A stretch of 64,000 bases of DNA from Haloarcula nitratireducens (GTDB lineage: Archaea; Halobacteriota; Halobacteria; Halobacteriales; Haloarculaceae), in the NCBI RefSeq assembly GCF_019599505.1, contig NZ_RKLT01000003.1, positions 310,001 through 374,000 on the forward strand, in the 5' to 3' direction. Under the pieces are notes generated by a model. It made no database searches, was not told where the DNA came from, and saw nothing but the letters and a program-made list of their open reading frames with translations. Positions within the stretch are counted from its first letter, which is position 1; every line of letters begins with the position of its first letter. Shown here one piece after another: positions 23,860-33,385 of the stretch. The position numbers and the translations under genes are program-made.

Positions 23860-24747
23860 ATGGCAAGACCCGTCGTCGGACTCGCGCTCGCGTCGTTCGC
23901 CGCGTTTTCTCTCGCCGTCCAGAGCCTCGCAGTCCGCCGCGCCACGCGGACGCAGTCGGTCGCTGCGCTGACCGGGACGGTGTTCGCGGTGAACGTCTTC
24001 CTCCTCGTCCCGGTAACAGCCGTCCGACACGCTCCGGACTACGGTCTCACCGCGCGTTCGGTCCTCGCGTTCGCCGCCGGCGGCGCGTTGGGGTCGCTGC
24101 TGGCACGGGTCGCGCTGTTCGTCGGTATCAGTCGGCTCGGAGCGAGCCGGGCGGAGCCGCTGAAATCGACGTTTCCGCTCGTCTCCGTCGCCGCGGCCGT
24201 GCTCGTGCTGGGCGACCGGCTCACCGTTCCGCTGCTCGCGGGCGTGACGCTCCTCGTCGCCGGCGCGGTGGCCGTCTCCTGGGACGCCCGAAAGAGCGGG
24301 GTCGCGGCCTCGGGCCGTCAGGCGTGGGTCGACCTCGCGTTTCCGCTCGCGGCGGCGGTACTGCTGGGGATCGATCCGGTGTTCACTAAGACCGGGCTGG
24401 AGGAAGGGACGCCGGCGCTCGTCGGCGTCACAGTCCGGGTCCTGGCCGCCGCGAGCGGATTCGCCGGATACCTCCTGTGGCGGCGGGCCCGCCGACGGGG
24501 AACGGGACTGACCCGACCTACTCGGTGGGCGGTCGCGGCGGGTCTCGCCAATACGGCGTATCTCGGCTCGTATCTGGCGGCGTTGTCCCGCGCGCCGGTT
24601 TCGGTCGTCGCGCCGATACTCGGGGCGAGTCCGCTGCTGGTCGTCCTCGGATCGGCGCTGTTCGCGCGGGAGGAGGAGGTGACCGCTCGACTGGGGGTCG
24701 CCGTCGCGGTGCTGGTCGCCGGCGTCGTCCTCATCGTACGGGGATAG
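23860..24747 (+). CDS. EamA/DMT-superfamily transporter
   Basis: A 295-residue membrane protein with about ten transmembrane segments arranged as two EamA repeats. Typical features are the small-residue-rich helices, ASRAEPLKSTFPLVSV closing the first repeat and APVSVVAPILGASPLLVVLG in the second. Such carriers export or import metabolites; substrate unknown. The ATG at 23860 (MARPVVGLALASF) is preferred to an upstream in-frame codon because the first helix starts there. It is not in an operon. Confidence 0.88.
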   Translation: MARPVVGLALASFAAFSLAVQSLAVRRATRTQSVAALTGTVFAVNVFLLVPVTAVRHAPDYGLTARSVLAFAAGGALGSLLARVALFVGISRLGASRAEPLKSTFPLVSVAAAVLVLGDRLTVPLLAGVTLLVAGAVAVSWDARKSGVAASGRQAWVDLAFPLAAAVLLGIDPVFTKTGLEEGTPALVGVTVRVLAAASGFAGYLLWRRARRRGTGLTRPTRWAVAAGLANTAYLGSYLAALSRAPVSVVAPILGASPLLVVLGSALFAREEEVTARLGVAVAVLVAGVVLIVRG

Positions 24748-24905
24748 AAACCCGGGCTCGGGAGCGCGGTACGCCACGGACTGTTTCTCGTCGCCGCCAC
24801 CGGCCGTCCGAACTCGCCGGTTCGGTCTCCGCGACGGACCTCGCGCTCGCCGCTGGCGAACGGCCGAGCGGCCCGGTCCGACCGCGGCGCGAGTGCGGGC
24901 CCGTC

Positions 24906-25119
24906 TCACTCCAGAAAGCGGTCGCCGACGTCCTCGTCGGGGATCATGCACTGGTCTCTCCGCCCGAACCGGTCGTAGCGGTTGTCGGCGACGAGGTCGT
25001 AGAGCGCGTCACGCAGCCGTCGGGGGACGACCCGACCCTCGGGGTCCCGCTGGATGAGGGGCTGCACGACGCCGTCATAGGTTACAGACGCCGTCGAACG
25101 GCAACACGGGATGGCCCGT
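24906..25119 (-). pseudogene. Broken DCC-family (DUF393) thiol-disulfide oxidoreductase gene
   Basis: On the minus strand the N-terminal DCC motif is readable as PVLPFDGVCNL and then hits a TGA (25077-25075). After a shift of frame the reading continues as DGVVQPLIQRDPEGR and immediately jumps to the family C-terminus VVPRRLRDALYDLVADNRY, RFGRRDQCMIPDEDV, FLE-stop. An intact DCC protein has about 120-135 residues; roughly 55-60 central residues are missing. So there is both a frameshift next to the CNxC motif and an internal deletion at the PEGR/VVPRR junction. It lies directly downstream of the DUF2071 gene on the same strand. Confidence 0.8.
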
Positions 25120-25163
25120 GGGCGACGATTGCGTGATCTCGCTGCCGGCCGGTTCTTCGACGG

Positions 25164-25874
25164 TCACGCGTCTCCCGGGTACTCCGACCACGGTCGGCTC
25201 ACCGCCGCCTCGACGTCCAGTCCCGGACTGTAGTAGTACACCGGGTCGGCGTCCGGGCGGGCGAAGCCCTCGGCGGTCAGGAGCGTGTCCGTCTCGACGT
25301 CGGCGGTCGCGGGATAGAGCGTCCACGGGTCGTGCTCGACGCCGGTGTAGCGGAGGGTCCCGTCGGGGGACTCCGTGAAGAAGCGGTAACGCTCGACGAG
25401 GAACTCGGCGAGCGGGTCCTCGGGGGCCGCGAACGGTTCGCCGGTCGGCCAGTAGGTCGCCTCGTACCGCGCGGGCCGCTCGCCCGGATGCCGGCGGCGA
25501 CTGGCGAACCGCACGCGGCCGTCGTCCAGTCCCAGGGAGATGCGAGCGTACCGATAAGGGAGGTGCTGAAAGAGGCGCGCGCCCGCCACGCTCAGCAGAC
25601 CCTGCGCGTCGAGCGTGAAGAAGTAGACGCCGGGTTCACCGTCGCAGGTGACGTACGTCCGCAGGTTGAGTTCCGGCAGGCGGATGCCGGCGCGGGCGGG
25701 GAGTCTCCGCGGCCGCACCGCGACGTTGGTGAACGGAACGGCCGAGAGCCACGCGTGTCCGTCGTGGACGTCGACGGTCAGCGCGTCCGGCAGGTGGGCG
25801 TCGACGACCGACGGCTCGACGGGCCAGTTCTCGAACAGGAGGTGTCGCCACCCCATCTCCAGCGGAACGACCAT
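25164..25874 (-). CDS. DUF2071 (YqjF-like) protein
   Basis: A 236-residue protein of the DUF2071 family, whose fold resembles acetoacetate decarboxylase. Family landmarks are MGWRHLLFENWPVEP at the start, AWLSAVPFTN, LNLRTYVTCDGEPGVYFF and HLPYRYARI, and a C-terminal YYSPGLDVE. Activity is unknown. The ATG at 25874 starts the conserved region. A broken DCC-family gene follows on the same strand, so this may once have been a two-gene operon. Confidence 0.85.
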   Translation of the reverse strand: MVVPLEMGWRHLLFENWPVEPSVVDAHLPDALTVDVHDGHAWLSAVPFTNVAVRPRRLPARAGIRLPELNLRTYVTCDGEPGVYFFTLDAQGLLSVAGARLFQHLPYRYARISLGLDDGRVRFASRRRHPGERPARYEATYWPTGEPFAAPEDPLAEFLVERYRFFTESPDGTLRYTGVEHDPWTLYPATADVETDTLLTAEGFARPDADPVYYYSPGLDVEAAVSRPWSEYPGDA

Positions 25875-26010
25875 ACGAGCGGCTACGCCACCCACACCGA
25901 AAACGACACCTGTTCGCATCTCGCGCGGGGGTCCGCTCGGGAGGTCGGACTCTCAATAGCGCTCAGTATCGGGATAGAGCGGTATGGTGCCTACGGAGGA
26001 AACTGAATCT

Positions 26011-26072
26011 ATCATACTCGAAAGTACCCCTATTATAAACGGGTTTAACACTCCATCGGCCTGTTTCAGGTG
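26011..26072 (+). promoter_or_regulatory. pstS1 promoter, duplicated upstream of pstS2
   Basis: The 62 bases before pstS1 are closely matched by 27307-27367 before pstS2. The shared core TACCCCTATTATAAACG (26025-26041) contains the TATA box TTATAAA, flanked by ATCATA upstream and GTTTAA downstream. Conservation of the whole block, not just the TATA box, suggests it also contains the phosphate-response site. The control by phosphate is inferred from the operon content. Confidence 0.75.
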
Positions 26073-27218
26073 ATGACGCAGGACTCAGAGCGGTTCTCGG
26101 ACCGTGTTTCGCGTCGCAAGTTCATCGCGGCGACAGGGGTAACGGGCGCAGCGACTATCGCCGGCTGCTCGGGCGGCGACGGCGGTGACGGCGGAGGTAC
26201 GAGCGCACCCGATACCGACGGCTCGACCGGTTCCGACGGCGGGAGCGCCACGGAGAACACCGACAGCGGGAGCGAATCCGGCGCGTCCGGGCCGCTGGAG
26301 TCCGGCGGCTCCTCGACGGTCTACCCGATCATGAACTCGGCGGCGTCGTACTGGAGCGCCAACCGGCCGGCCAGCGACTCCGAGTATTGGCCCCACGGCG
26401 AGTACGGTATCGAGACGGACAAAGCGCTCGCTAACTACTGGGGCGGTCTCTACGGCTTCAGCAGCGACGGCGACGGCCCGCCATTCCAGTTCACCGTCGG
26501 CCTCTCCCACTCCGGGACCGGCGTCGAGAAGGTGATGAACGGCCAGATCGACATCGGCAACTCCAGCGGGAACGTCGAGGACGAACTCCCCGAGCGGGAC
26601 TCCTACGAGAAGTTCGTCGACCACGTCGTCGGCGTCGACGGCCAGCCGCTGGTCGTCTCCCAGGAGATCGCCGACGCCGGCGTGACGAAGATCACCGGCG
26701 ATCAGCTCAAGGGACTCTACAAGGGCGAGATCACCAACTGGAGCGAACTCGGCGGTCCGGACCGCGAGGTGCAGGTGCTCGGCCGCGTCAAGGACTCCGG
26801 GACTCGGACCTCGTTCGTCTCGAACGTCTTCGGTAACCCCAAGGAGAACACCAGCGTCGCCAACCGCTACGGGCAGAACCAGCGCCTGGCACAGGCCGTC
26901 GCGCAGGCCGACAACGCCATCAGCTACCTCGCGCTGGCGTTCATCGACACGGAGGGGGTCGCCCCCATCGCCCTCGAGTGGGAGGGGACGACCTACTCCT
27001 ACCAGGACGACCAGAACGGGCTGGACTCCAAGGAGTACCCGCTCTCGCGCGACCTGCACTGTTACACGTGGGACGGCACCTCGAAGAAGGAGGCCGCGGT
27101 CCTCAACATGATACTGCACGACTTCGGGCAGGACACCTTCGTCGCGCCGAACAACTACTTCAAGCTGAGCAAGCGCCGCCAGGAGGAACAGAAGAAGAAG
27201 CTCCCCGAACAGGTCTAA
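26073..27218 (+). CDS. pstS: Phosphate-binding lipoprotein PstS (copy 1)
   Basis: A 381-residue substrate-binding protein of the Pst phosphate ABC transporter, held outside the cell. The N-terminus has a twin-arginine signal (SRRKFIAATGVTG) and lipobox AGCSG, followed by a Gly/Ser/Asp/Thr-rich linker. Phosphate-pocket segments are ESGGSSTVYPI, SHSGTGVEKVMNGQIDIGNSS and VKDSGTRTSFVS. The start may be the ATG at 26073 or the GTG one codon upstream. It is followed by a second very similar pstS with its own promoter; the two differ mainly in the linker and at scattered positions. Confidence 0.95.
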   Translation: MTQDSERFSDRVSRRKFIAATGVTGAATIAGCSGGDGGDGGGTSAPDTDGSTGSDGGSATENTDSGSESGASGPLESGGSSTVYPIMNSAASYWSANRPASDSEYWPHGEYGIETDKALANYWGGLYGFSSDGDGPPFQFTVGLSHSGTGVEKVMNGQIDIGNSSGNVEDELPERDSYEKFVDHVVGVDGQPLVVSQEIADAGVTKITGDQLKGLYKGEITNWSELGGPDREVQVLGRVKDSGTRTSFVSNVFGNPKENTSVANRYGQNQRLAQAVAQADNAISYLALAFIDTEGVAPIALEWEGTTYSYQDDQNGLDSKEYPLSRDLHCYTWDGTSKKEAAVLNMILHDFGQDTFVAPNNYFKLSKRRQEEQKKKLPEQV

Positions 27219-27306
27219 CCGACCGTCAGTCGGTCACGCGACTCGGCTACGTTCGGCTATATAGCCCTACCTAACGCTATGTCGTCTACTGTGTGGGCCA
27301 GACCCA

Positions 27307-27367
27307 TCATATTGGAAAATACCCCTATTATAAACGCGTTTAATACGTCCTCGGCCTATCTCGGATG
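27307..27367 (+). promoter_or_regulatory. pstS2 promoter (copy of the pstS1 promoter)
   Basis: This block matches 26011-26072: ATCATA at its left edge, TACCCCTATTATAAACG at 27320-27336, then GTTTAA and TCGGCCT before the start codon. So the second pstS and the downstream pstCAB can be transcribed independently of pstS1. The duplication therefore copied gene plus promoter. Confidence 0.75.
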
Positions 27368-28507
27368 ATGACGGAGGACTCCCAGCGGGTATCTGACCGC
27401 ATTTCACGCCGTAAGTTCATCGCGGCGACCGGAGTAACGGGCGCAGCAGCTATCGCCGGTTGTTCGAGTGGGAGACGCAACGGGGGCGTACCGAGCAACG
27501 GCGGGTCCGGCTCGGCCGGTTCCGACGGCGAAGCCTCCACGAACGCGACCGACAGCGCGGGCAGTTCCGGCTCGGTCGGGCCGCTGGAGTCCGGCGGCTC
27601 CTCGACGGTCTACCCCATCGTGAAGTCGGCGTCGTCGTACTGGAACGCCAACCGACCGGCCAGCGACTCCGAGTATTGGCCCCACGGCGAGTACGGCATC
27701 GAGACGGACAAAGCGCTCGCCGACTACTGGAGCAGCCTCTACGGCTTCGACGGGAGCGAGGACGGCCCGCCGTTCAAACTCACCGTCGCGCTCTCTCACT
27801 CCGGGACCGGCGTCGAGAAGGTCATGAACGGCCAGATCGACATCGGCAACTCCAGCGGGAACGTCAGGGACGAACTCCCCGAGCGGGACTCCTACGAGAA
27901 GTTCGTCGACCACGTCGTCGGCGTCGACGGCCAGCCGCTGGTCGTCTCCCAGGAGATCGCCGACGCCGGCGTCGAGAAGATCACCGGTCAGGAGCTCAAA
28001 GACCTCTACAAGGGCCGCATCACCAACTGGAAGGAACTGGGCGGGCCGGACCGCGAGATCCAGGTGCTCGGCCGCGTCAAGGACTCCGGGACCCGGACCT
28101 CGTTCGTCTCGAACGTCTTCGGTAACCCCAAGGAGAACACCAGCGTCGCCAACCGCTACGGGCAGAACCAGCGCCTGGCACAGGCCGTCGCGCAGGCCGA
28201 CAACGCCATCAGCTACCTCGCGCTGACGTTCCTCGGCACGGCGGGGGTCGCCACCATCGCCCTCGAGTGGGAGGGGACGACCTACTCCTACAAAGACGAG
28301 AAGCACGGACTGGACTCCAAGGAGTACCCGCTCTCGCGCGACCTGCACTGTTACACGTGGGACGGCACCTCGAAGAAGGAGGCGGCGGTCCTCAACATGA
28401 TACTGCATGACTTCGGGCAGGACACCTTCGTCGCGCCGAACAACTACTTCAAGCTGAGCAAGCGCCGCCAGGAGAAACAACTGCAGAAGCTACCCGAGCA
28501 GGTATAA
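27368..28507 (+). CDS. pstS: Phosphate-binding lipoprotein PstS (copy 2)
   Basis: A 379-residue paralogue of the preceding PstS with the same twin-arginine signal (SRRKFIAATG), lipobox (AGCSS) and pocket motifs. Long stretches are nearly identical to copy 1 at DNA level (for example 28077-28230 against 26784-26940 with very few changes), which points to recent duplication or continuing gene conversion. Differences cluster in the linker and in the region PFKLTVALSH versus PFQFTVGLSH. The ATG at 27368 or the ATG three bases upstream could start it. It probably differs in affinity or redundancy; that is inference. Confidence 0.95.
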   Translation: MTEDSQRVSDRISRRKFIAATGVTGAAAIAGCSSGRRNGGVPSNGGSGSAGSDGEASTNATDSAGSSGSVGPLESGGSSTVYPIVKSASSYWNANRPASDSEYWPHGEYGIETDKALADYWSSLYGFDGSEDGPPFKLTVALSHSGTGVEKVMNGQIDIGNSSGNVRDELPERDSYEKFVDHVVGVDGQPLVVSQEIADAGVEKITGQELKDLYKGRITNWKELGGPDREIQVLGRVKDSGTRTSFVSNVFGNPKENTSVANRYGQNQRLAQAVAQADNAISYLALTFLGTAGVATIALEWEGTTYSYKDEKHGLDSKEYPLSRDLHCYTWDGTSKKEAAVLNMILHDFGQDTFVAPNNYFKLSKRRQEKQLQKLPEQV

Positions 28508-28588
28508 ATGCCCGCCGGTGATTGCGACACTCGAAGGGAACACGAAATGGCACAGACGACAGCACCGACGCTCGATACGACGCCATGA
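28508..28588 (+). CDS. Possible 26-codon leader ORF before pstC
   Basis: The ATG follows the pstS2 stop directly (TAAATG), and the frame runs 26 codons (MPAGDCDTRREHEMAQTTAP...) to a TGA that overlaps the pstC ATG at 28585 (ATGA). The spacing is exactly that of coupled genes in this genome. It may be a leader peptide that passes ribosomes to pstC, or a relic of an older pstC N-terminus. No homology can be claimed. Confidence 0.3.
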   Translation: MPAGDCDTRREHEMAQTTAPTLDTTP

Positions 28589-29706
28589 TAGACGACGCAC
28601 AGAACAGCGCACGAGAACTGCTACTGGGCGGGGACGCCACTGAGGGGTCCGCGTGGGCCGTCGGCGCGTCGGGAGCGGCGCTGCTGGCGACGCTCGCCGT
28701 CTTCCTCGTTCGACCCGCCATCGCGCCGCTGGTCTTCGGGGCGTTCCTCGTCGTGACCGCGATCGGCTGGGTGACGTATCAGGCCGAGATCGCGCGAATG
28801 CTGACGCTGATAGCGACGGTTCTGACGGTACTGACGGTGACGTTCATCACCATCTTCCTCTTCGCCAGATCGGTCCCCGCGTTTCTCGAACACGGGCTGG
28901 GGCTGCTCCTCATCCCCGAACAGAACGGGCAAGCGCGCTGGTTCTTCTGGCTCGACGCCGTCTTACCGAGCGGTTACCCCTACTGGAACCCATCTAGCGA
29001 CGCGTTCTCGCTGATTCCGATGATCTGGGCGACCGTCGTCGTCACCATCATCGCGGGCTCGATCGCCGGCCCGCTCGGCCTGTTCGGCGCGCTCTTCATC
29101 GCCGAGGTCGCCAGCGACGGTCTCCGCGAGGTCATCAAACCCGGCGTCGAGGTGCTCGCGGGAATCCCCTCGATCGTCTACGGGTTCATCGGCTTCCAGG
29201 TGCTGAACGGCTTCATCCAGAAGTCCTTCTTAGACGACGGGGCGAGCTTCCTCATCGCGGGCGTCGTCGTCGGCGTGATGGCGCTGCCGACGGTCGTCTC
29301 CGTCGGCGAGGACGCCCTCTCGAGCGTCCCCGAGGCGATGGGCGACGGCTCCATCGCGATGGGCGCGACCAAGTGGCAGACGATGAAGAGCATCTCGATC
29401 CCGGCCGCGTTCTCGGGCATCTCGGCCGGCGTCATCCTCGGTCTCGGTCGCGCCATCGGCGAGACGATGGCCGTCGCGGCCATCATGGCCTCGGGGACGC
29501 AGTTCGCCGACCCGCTGTTCGACATCTTCGACGCGAACGCGACGCTGACGAGCCTCATCGCCACCCAGTACGGGAGCGCCTCCGAGAGCACCATCGAGGT
29601 GCTGTTCGTCGCCGGCGTGATGCTGTTCGTCATCGTCGCCGGGATGAGCGTCGTCTCGCAGTACATCGAACAGCAGATGCAGGAGAAACTCAAGGGGCAA
29701 CAATGA
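28585..29706 (+). CDS. pstC: Phosphate ABC transporter permease PstC
   Basis: A 373-residue inner-membrane permease. The N-terminal part has four extra hydrophobic segments, then the conserved BPD_transp domain with GPLGLFGALFIAEVAS, AGIPSIVYGFIGFQVLN and the EAA loop PEAMGDGSIAMGATKWQTMK that contacts PstB. I prefer the ATG at 28585, overlapping the leader ORF stop; an in-frame TTG at 28522 is also open. Its stop overlaps the pstA ATG by three bases. Confidence 0.9.
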   Translation: MIDDAQNSARELLLGGDATEGSAWAVGASGAALLATLAVFLVRPAIAPLVFGAFLVVTAIGWVTYQAEIARMLTLIATVLTVLTVTFITIFLFARSVPAFLEHGLGLLLIPEQNGQARWFFWLDAVLPSGYPYWNPSSDAFSLIPMIWATVVVTIIAGSIAGPLGLFGALFIAEVASDGLREVIKPGVEVLAGIPSIVYGFIGFQVLNGFIQKSFLDDGASFLIAGVVVGVMALPTVVSVGEDALSSVPEAMGDGSIAMGATKWQTMKSISIPAAFSGISAGVILGLGRAIGETMAVAAIMASGTQFADPLFDIFDANATLTSLIATQYGSASESTIEVLFVAGVMLFVIVAGMSVVSQYIEQQMQEKLKGQQ

Positions 29707-32354
29707 GCGACGCCTACGCGAACGAGAGCGCACTGGTCTCGGCCGAATCGAACCTCTACGACCGCGGGTTAGACACCGCGATCGCGCTGAGCATCGTCAG
29801 CTTCACGCTCGGCATGATAACGCTGGTCGACGCGGTCGGGCTCGACGCCAGCGGCGGCGCGCTCGGGGAGTTCTTCCTGCTGTTGCTCGCCGTCGTCGTC
29901 GGCGGCGTCGGCGTGGTCGGGGCGTTCTCGTGGGCCAACGTCACGCCGATCACCTCGAAGCGGGTCCGGGGCATCGCACTCGGCCTCGTCGTCAGTACGC
30001 TCGCGCTGACGGTGTTCGCCTACGCGGTCCCGGTCACGTTGGCGACGCTTCTGGGCGTCGTCCTGCTCGTCGAGGCGGCCGCCGTCGCCGCGGCCGGTCT
30101 CGCTTCGAAGGCGGGAGTCGTGGACACGGAACCGAGCCCGAGCGCGGGGCTGCTCGCCGGCGGCGCGTTCGGCGTCATCGGACTGATAATCGGGGCCACG
30201 CTCGGGGCCTCCGTCGCCGGGTTCGGATCGCTTCCGTGGCTCGCCATCGCACTGGCCGGCGGCGCCGTGCTGGCGACGTTGACGGTCGTCCCGAGCGAGG
30301 ATATCGGCTCGACGCTGCCGCCGGCCCTCGTCGTCGGGACGTTCGGCGCCGTCATCGCCACGGCGGTCGTCGGCGTCGGCTGGCAGTGGAACCCCCAGAA
30401 CATCTCCGGCGGGTTCACCGGCGGGGCGGTCATCCCGATATTCGTCGTCTTCGGCGCGATTCTCTCGGCGTGGGCCGCGGCGAAGTCCCGCGCCGGGTTC
30501 GGGGCGCGCGGCCGACAGCTCGGGGCGTTCCTCGTCATCAACCTCAACGCGTTCCTGATGGTCGCGGTCATGGCCACCATCGTCGTCTTCGTGACCGTCA
30601 AGGGCGTCGGCTACGCGCTTCACGGTCTCACGATCGGCGCGCTGTCGGCGCTCGCGCTGCTCGCGCCGGCGCTCGTCTTCTCGGTCGCACACGCGCGCCA
30701 GCCCGCGGGCACGGACGACTGGAACACCGGGGCGCGCCAACTGTTCCGGTTGCTTCCGCTCGCCGCAACCGGCGCGGTGGCCGCCCTCCTGCTCGTCACG
30801 GCGGCGCTGGGTCGCCGACTCGCGCTCCCCTTCACCTACACGGTCTGGGTCGACCGCCAACCGCAGGTGCTCGACACCGCCGTGGCGGTGACGCCCGACC
30901 CCAGGGTCGGCGCGTTGCTCCTCGTCGCGCCGGCGCTCGTCCTCTTCGTCTACTTCTATCGGTCGTATGGGAACCTCCGCAACGTCGGGAGCCGGTTCGA
31001 CCGCCTCGAAACCGTCCAGCGCGCGCTTCCGCTCGTGATCGGCGGCATCGGCGTGCTGATCGGCGTCTTCCTCCTGTTCGGCTACGCGCCGTTGGGCCTC
31101 CCGCTGGGACTCACCGTCGCCTATCCGCTCGTCGTGGCCGGTTCCACAGCCGCCCTCGGCCTCGCCGCGTTGCCGACCGCGAGCGTGCTCGTCGGCGACG
31201 GGTCGCTCGCCGACCGCGCACAGGACCGCGCGACGTTCTTCGTCGTCGGCCTGCTCGGCAGCCTCGGTCTGCTGACGGCCGTGTTGTTCCTCCAGACGCC
31301 CGCGAACATCGTGCCGATCGTCGGCCCGGTCAACGTCGTGCCGGTCGTGGCGCTGTACGCCGCCGTCGCGTCGCTCGCGGCGACGGCGCTGGCCGCCTCG
31401 GCGAAACGGCGGAGTACCGAGGCGCTCCAACGGCGACTCCTCGGCGAAGAGATCTCGCTCGGACTGGCCGCGACGGCGGGCCACCTCGCGCTGGTCGGTC
31501 TCCACGTCGCAGTCACGGGCGTCCAGTTCAACGTCCTGAGCGTCTCCGTCTCGAACGAGGGCACGCTGTCGTTCCCGATGGCGCTGACGCCGTACATCCC
31601 GCTGGGGGCCGACCCCGGCGGCATCCTCCCGGCCATCGTCGGGACGGTGTGGCTCGTCGTCGGCGCGACGCTGTTCGCGGTGCCGCTCGGCATCGGCGCG
31701 GCCGTCTTCCTCACCGAGTACGCCGAACAGGGCCGCTTCACCGCGCTGGTCGAGATCGCGACCAACGCGCTCTGGAGCACCCCCAGCATCGTCTTCGGCC
31801 TGTTCGGGGCCGCGTTCCTCCTCCCCCGACTGGGCGGCGACGAGTCGCTGCTCGCGGGGATGCTCGTGCTCGGCTTCATGCTCCTGCCGCTGGTGCTCAT
31901 CACCTCACGGGAAGCCGTCAAGGCCGTCCCGGACGAGTACCGCGACGCCAGCGCGGCGCTCGGCGTCTCGAAGTGGGAGACGATCCGGAGCGTCGTCATC
32001 CCGGCGGCGATGCCGAGCGTCATCACGGGCATCATCCTCGGCGTCGGTCGCATCGCCGGCGAGACGGCCCCGCTCATCCTCGTATTGGGGTCGACGCTGA
32101 ACTCGACGGAGGCCATCGACGTCATCGGCGGATTCCGATTCACCGCACAGCCGCCGTTCGTCGCGAACGACGCGCTGCTGTCCTCGACGGCGTCGCTGCC
32201 GACGCAGGTGTGGGCGGTCATCTCCGCGGGCGTCAGCGGCTCGCCCTCCCGCGGCTGGGCAACAGCGTTTATCCTGTTGATGGTCGTACTGACCTTCTAT
32301 GCCGTGGGGATCACCGCGCGGACCTACTTCCGGAGGAAGCTGAACTATGAGTAA
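29703..32354 (+). CDS. pstA: Phosphate ABC transporter permease PstA, unusually long
   Basis: An 883-residue permease. The last 300 residues are standard Pst[52 protein letters not shown] and the EAA loop [19 protein letters not shown]. The first 550 residues are additional hydrophobic segments, more than a dozen, with repeated Gly/Ala-rich helices and no known domain I can name. Usual haloarchaeal PstA proteins are much shorter. There is no stop, frameshift or composition break inside, so this is one long membrane protein. It overlaps pstC by three bases and pstB by eight. Confidence 0.88.
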   Translation: MSDAYANESALVSAESNLYDRGLDTAIALSIVSFTLGMITLVDAVGLDASGGALGEFFLLLLAVVVGGVGVVGAFSWANVTPITSKRVRGIALGLVVSTLALTVFAYAVPVTLATLLGVVLLVEAAAVAAAGLASKAGVVDTEPSPSAGLLAGGAFGVIGLIIGATLGASVAGFGSLPWLAIALAGGAVLATLTVVPSEDIGSTLPPALVVGTFGAVIATAVVGVGWQWNPQNISGGFTGGAVIPIFVVFGAILSAWAAAKSRAGFGARGRQLGAFLVINLNAFLMVAVMATIVVFVTVKGVGYALHGLTIGALSALALLAPALVFSVAHARQPAGTDDWNTGARQLFRLLPLAATGAVAALLLVTAALGRRLALPFTYTVWVDRQPQVLDTAVAVTPDPRVGALLLVAPALVLFVYFYRSYGNLRNVGSRFDRLETVQRALPLVIGGIGVLIGVFLLFGYAPLGLPLGLTVAYPLVVAGSTAALGLAALPTASVLVGDGSLADRAQDRATFFVVGLLGSLGLLTAVLFLQTPANIVPIVGPVNVVPVVALYAAVASLAATALAASAKRRSTEALQRRLLGEEISLGLAATAGHLALVGLHVAVTGVQFNVLSVSVSNEGTLSFPMALTPYIPLGADPGGILPAIVGTVWLVVGATLFAVPLGIGAAVFLTEYAEQGRFTALVEIATNALWSTPSIVFGLFGAAFLLPRLGGDESLLAGMLVLGFMLLPLVLITSREAVKAVPDEYRDASAALGVSKWETIRSVVIPAAMPSVITGIILGVGRIAGETAPLILVLGSTLNSTEAIDVIGGFRFTAQPPFVANDALLSSTASLPTQVWAVISAGVSGSPSRGWATAFILLMVVLTFYAVGITARTYFRRKLNYE

Positions 32355-33258
32355 CGCAATCAACGACGCGGACACGGAGACGGGTACAGACCAGCAGACG
32401 ACCACCACGGCAGGCGAGAGCGAGGAGCGCGTCCGCGAGGAGTGGACCGACTACTCCTTCGCGGGCGAGCCGAAGCTCTCCGTCGAGAACCTGAACGTCT
32501 GGTACGGCGACGACCACGCCCTGAAAGACGTCTCGATGGACATCCCCGAGAACTCCGTGACGGCGCTCATCGGGCCCTCGGGCTGCGGGAAGTCGACGTA
32601 CCTGCGCTGTCTCAACCGGATGAACGACCGCATCAAGGCCGCGCGCATCGAGGGGTCGGTCGAGCTCGACGGGACCGAGATCTACGACCCCAACGCCAAC
32701 CTCGTCGAACTCCGCAAGCGCATCGGGATGGTGTTCCAGTCGCCCAATCCGTTCCCGAAGTCCATCCGCGAGAACATCTCCTACGGGCCGCGAAAGCACG
32801 GCGACATCGACAAGGGGCTGCTCGCGCGGCTGTTCGGCCGCGACGACACCGACAAGGAGGCCGAACTCGTCGAGCGCTCGCTCAGGCAGGCGGCGCTGTG
32901 GGACGAGGTCAGCGACCGGCTGGACGACAACGCGCTGGGGCTCTCCGGCGGGCAACAGCAGCGACTCTGTATCGCCCGCTGTCTGGCCGTCGACCCGGAG
33001 GTCATCCTGATGGACGAACCGGCCTCGGCGCTGGACCCCATCGCCACCTCGAAGATCGAGGACCTGGTCGAGGAGCTCTCGAAGGAGTACACCGTCGTCA
33101 TCGTCACGCACAACATGCAACAGGCGGCCCGTATCTCCGACCAGACCGCCGTCTTCCTCACCGGCGGGGAGCTCGTCGAGTTCGACGACACCGACAAGAT
33201 CTTCGAGAACCCCGAGAGCCAGCGCGTCGAGGACTACATCACCGGCAAGTTCGGATGA
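32347..33258 (+). CDS. pstB: Phosphate ABC transporter ATP-binding protein PstB
   Basis: A 303-residue ABC ATPase with an acidic N-terminal tail of about 40 residues. Walker A is GPSGCGKST, the Q loop [12 protein letters not shown], signature LSGGQQQR, Walker [10 protein letters not shown] and the H loop [12 protein letters not shown]. It drives PstCA. The ATG lies inside the end of pstA (8-base overlap). The final DYITGKFG is the typical PstB C-terminus. Confidence 0.96.
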   Translation: MSNAINDADTETGTDQQTTTTAGESEERVREEWTDYSFAGEPKLSVENLNVWYGDDHALKDVSMDIPENSVTALIGPSGCGKSTYLRCLNRMNDRIKAARIEGSVELDGTEIYDPNANLVELRKRIGMVFQSPNPFPKSIRENISYGPRKHGDIDKGLLARLFGRDDTDKEAELVERSLRQAALWDEVSDRLDDNALGLSGGQQQRLCIARCLAVDPEVILMDEPASALDPIATSKIEDLVEELSKEYTVVIVTHNMQQAARISDQTAVFLTGGELVEFDDTDKIFENPESQRVEDYITGKFG

Positions 33259-33385
33259 CCGCGCACGCGCGACTATAGCGGCCCGTCACGCCGCGAATTT
33301 GGCGCACGGGTCAGACGACTGTACCGACGACACGCCGGGGCTGTATCCCCGACAGTGAGTGCGAGTAACACGTCACGAGCGATCG

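Noticed and set aside
23459..23971. 170-codon frame in the gap before the DMT transporter
   Set aside because: Ser/Arg-rich without family features and it overlaps the real gene start out of frame.
29769..31505. 578-codon minus-strand frame opposite pstA
   Set aside because: Highly charged Arg/Glu/Asp low-complexity translation, antisense to a clear membrane protein; shadow of biased third positions.
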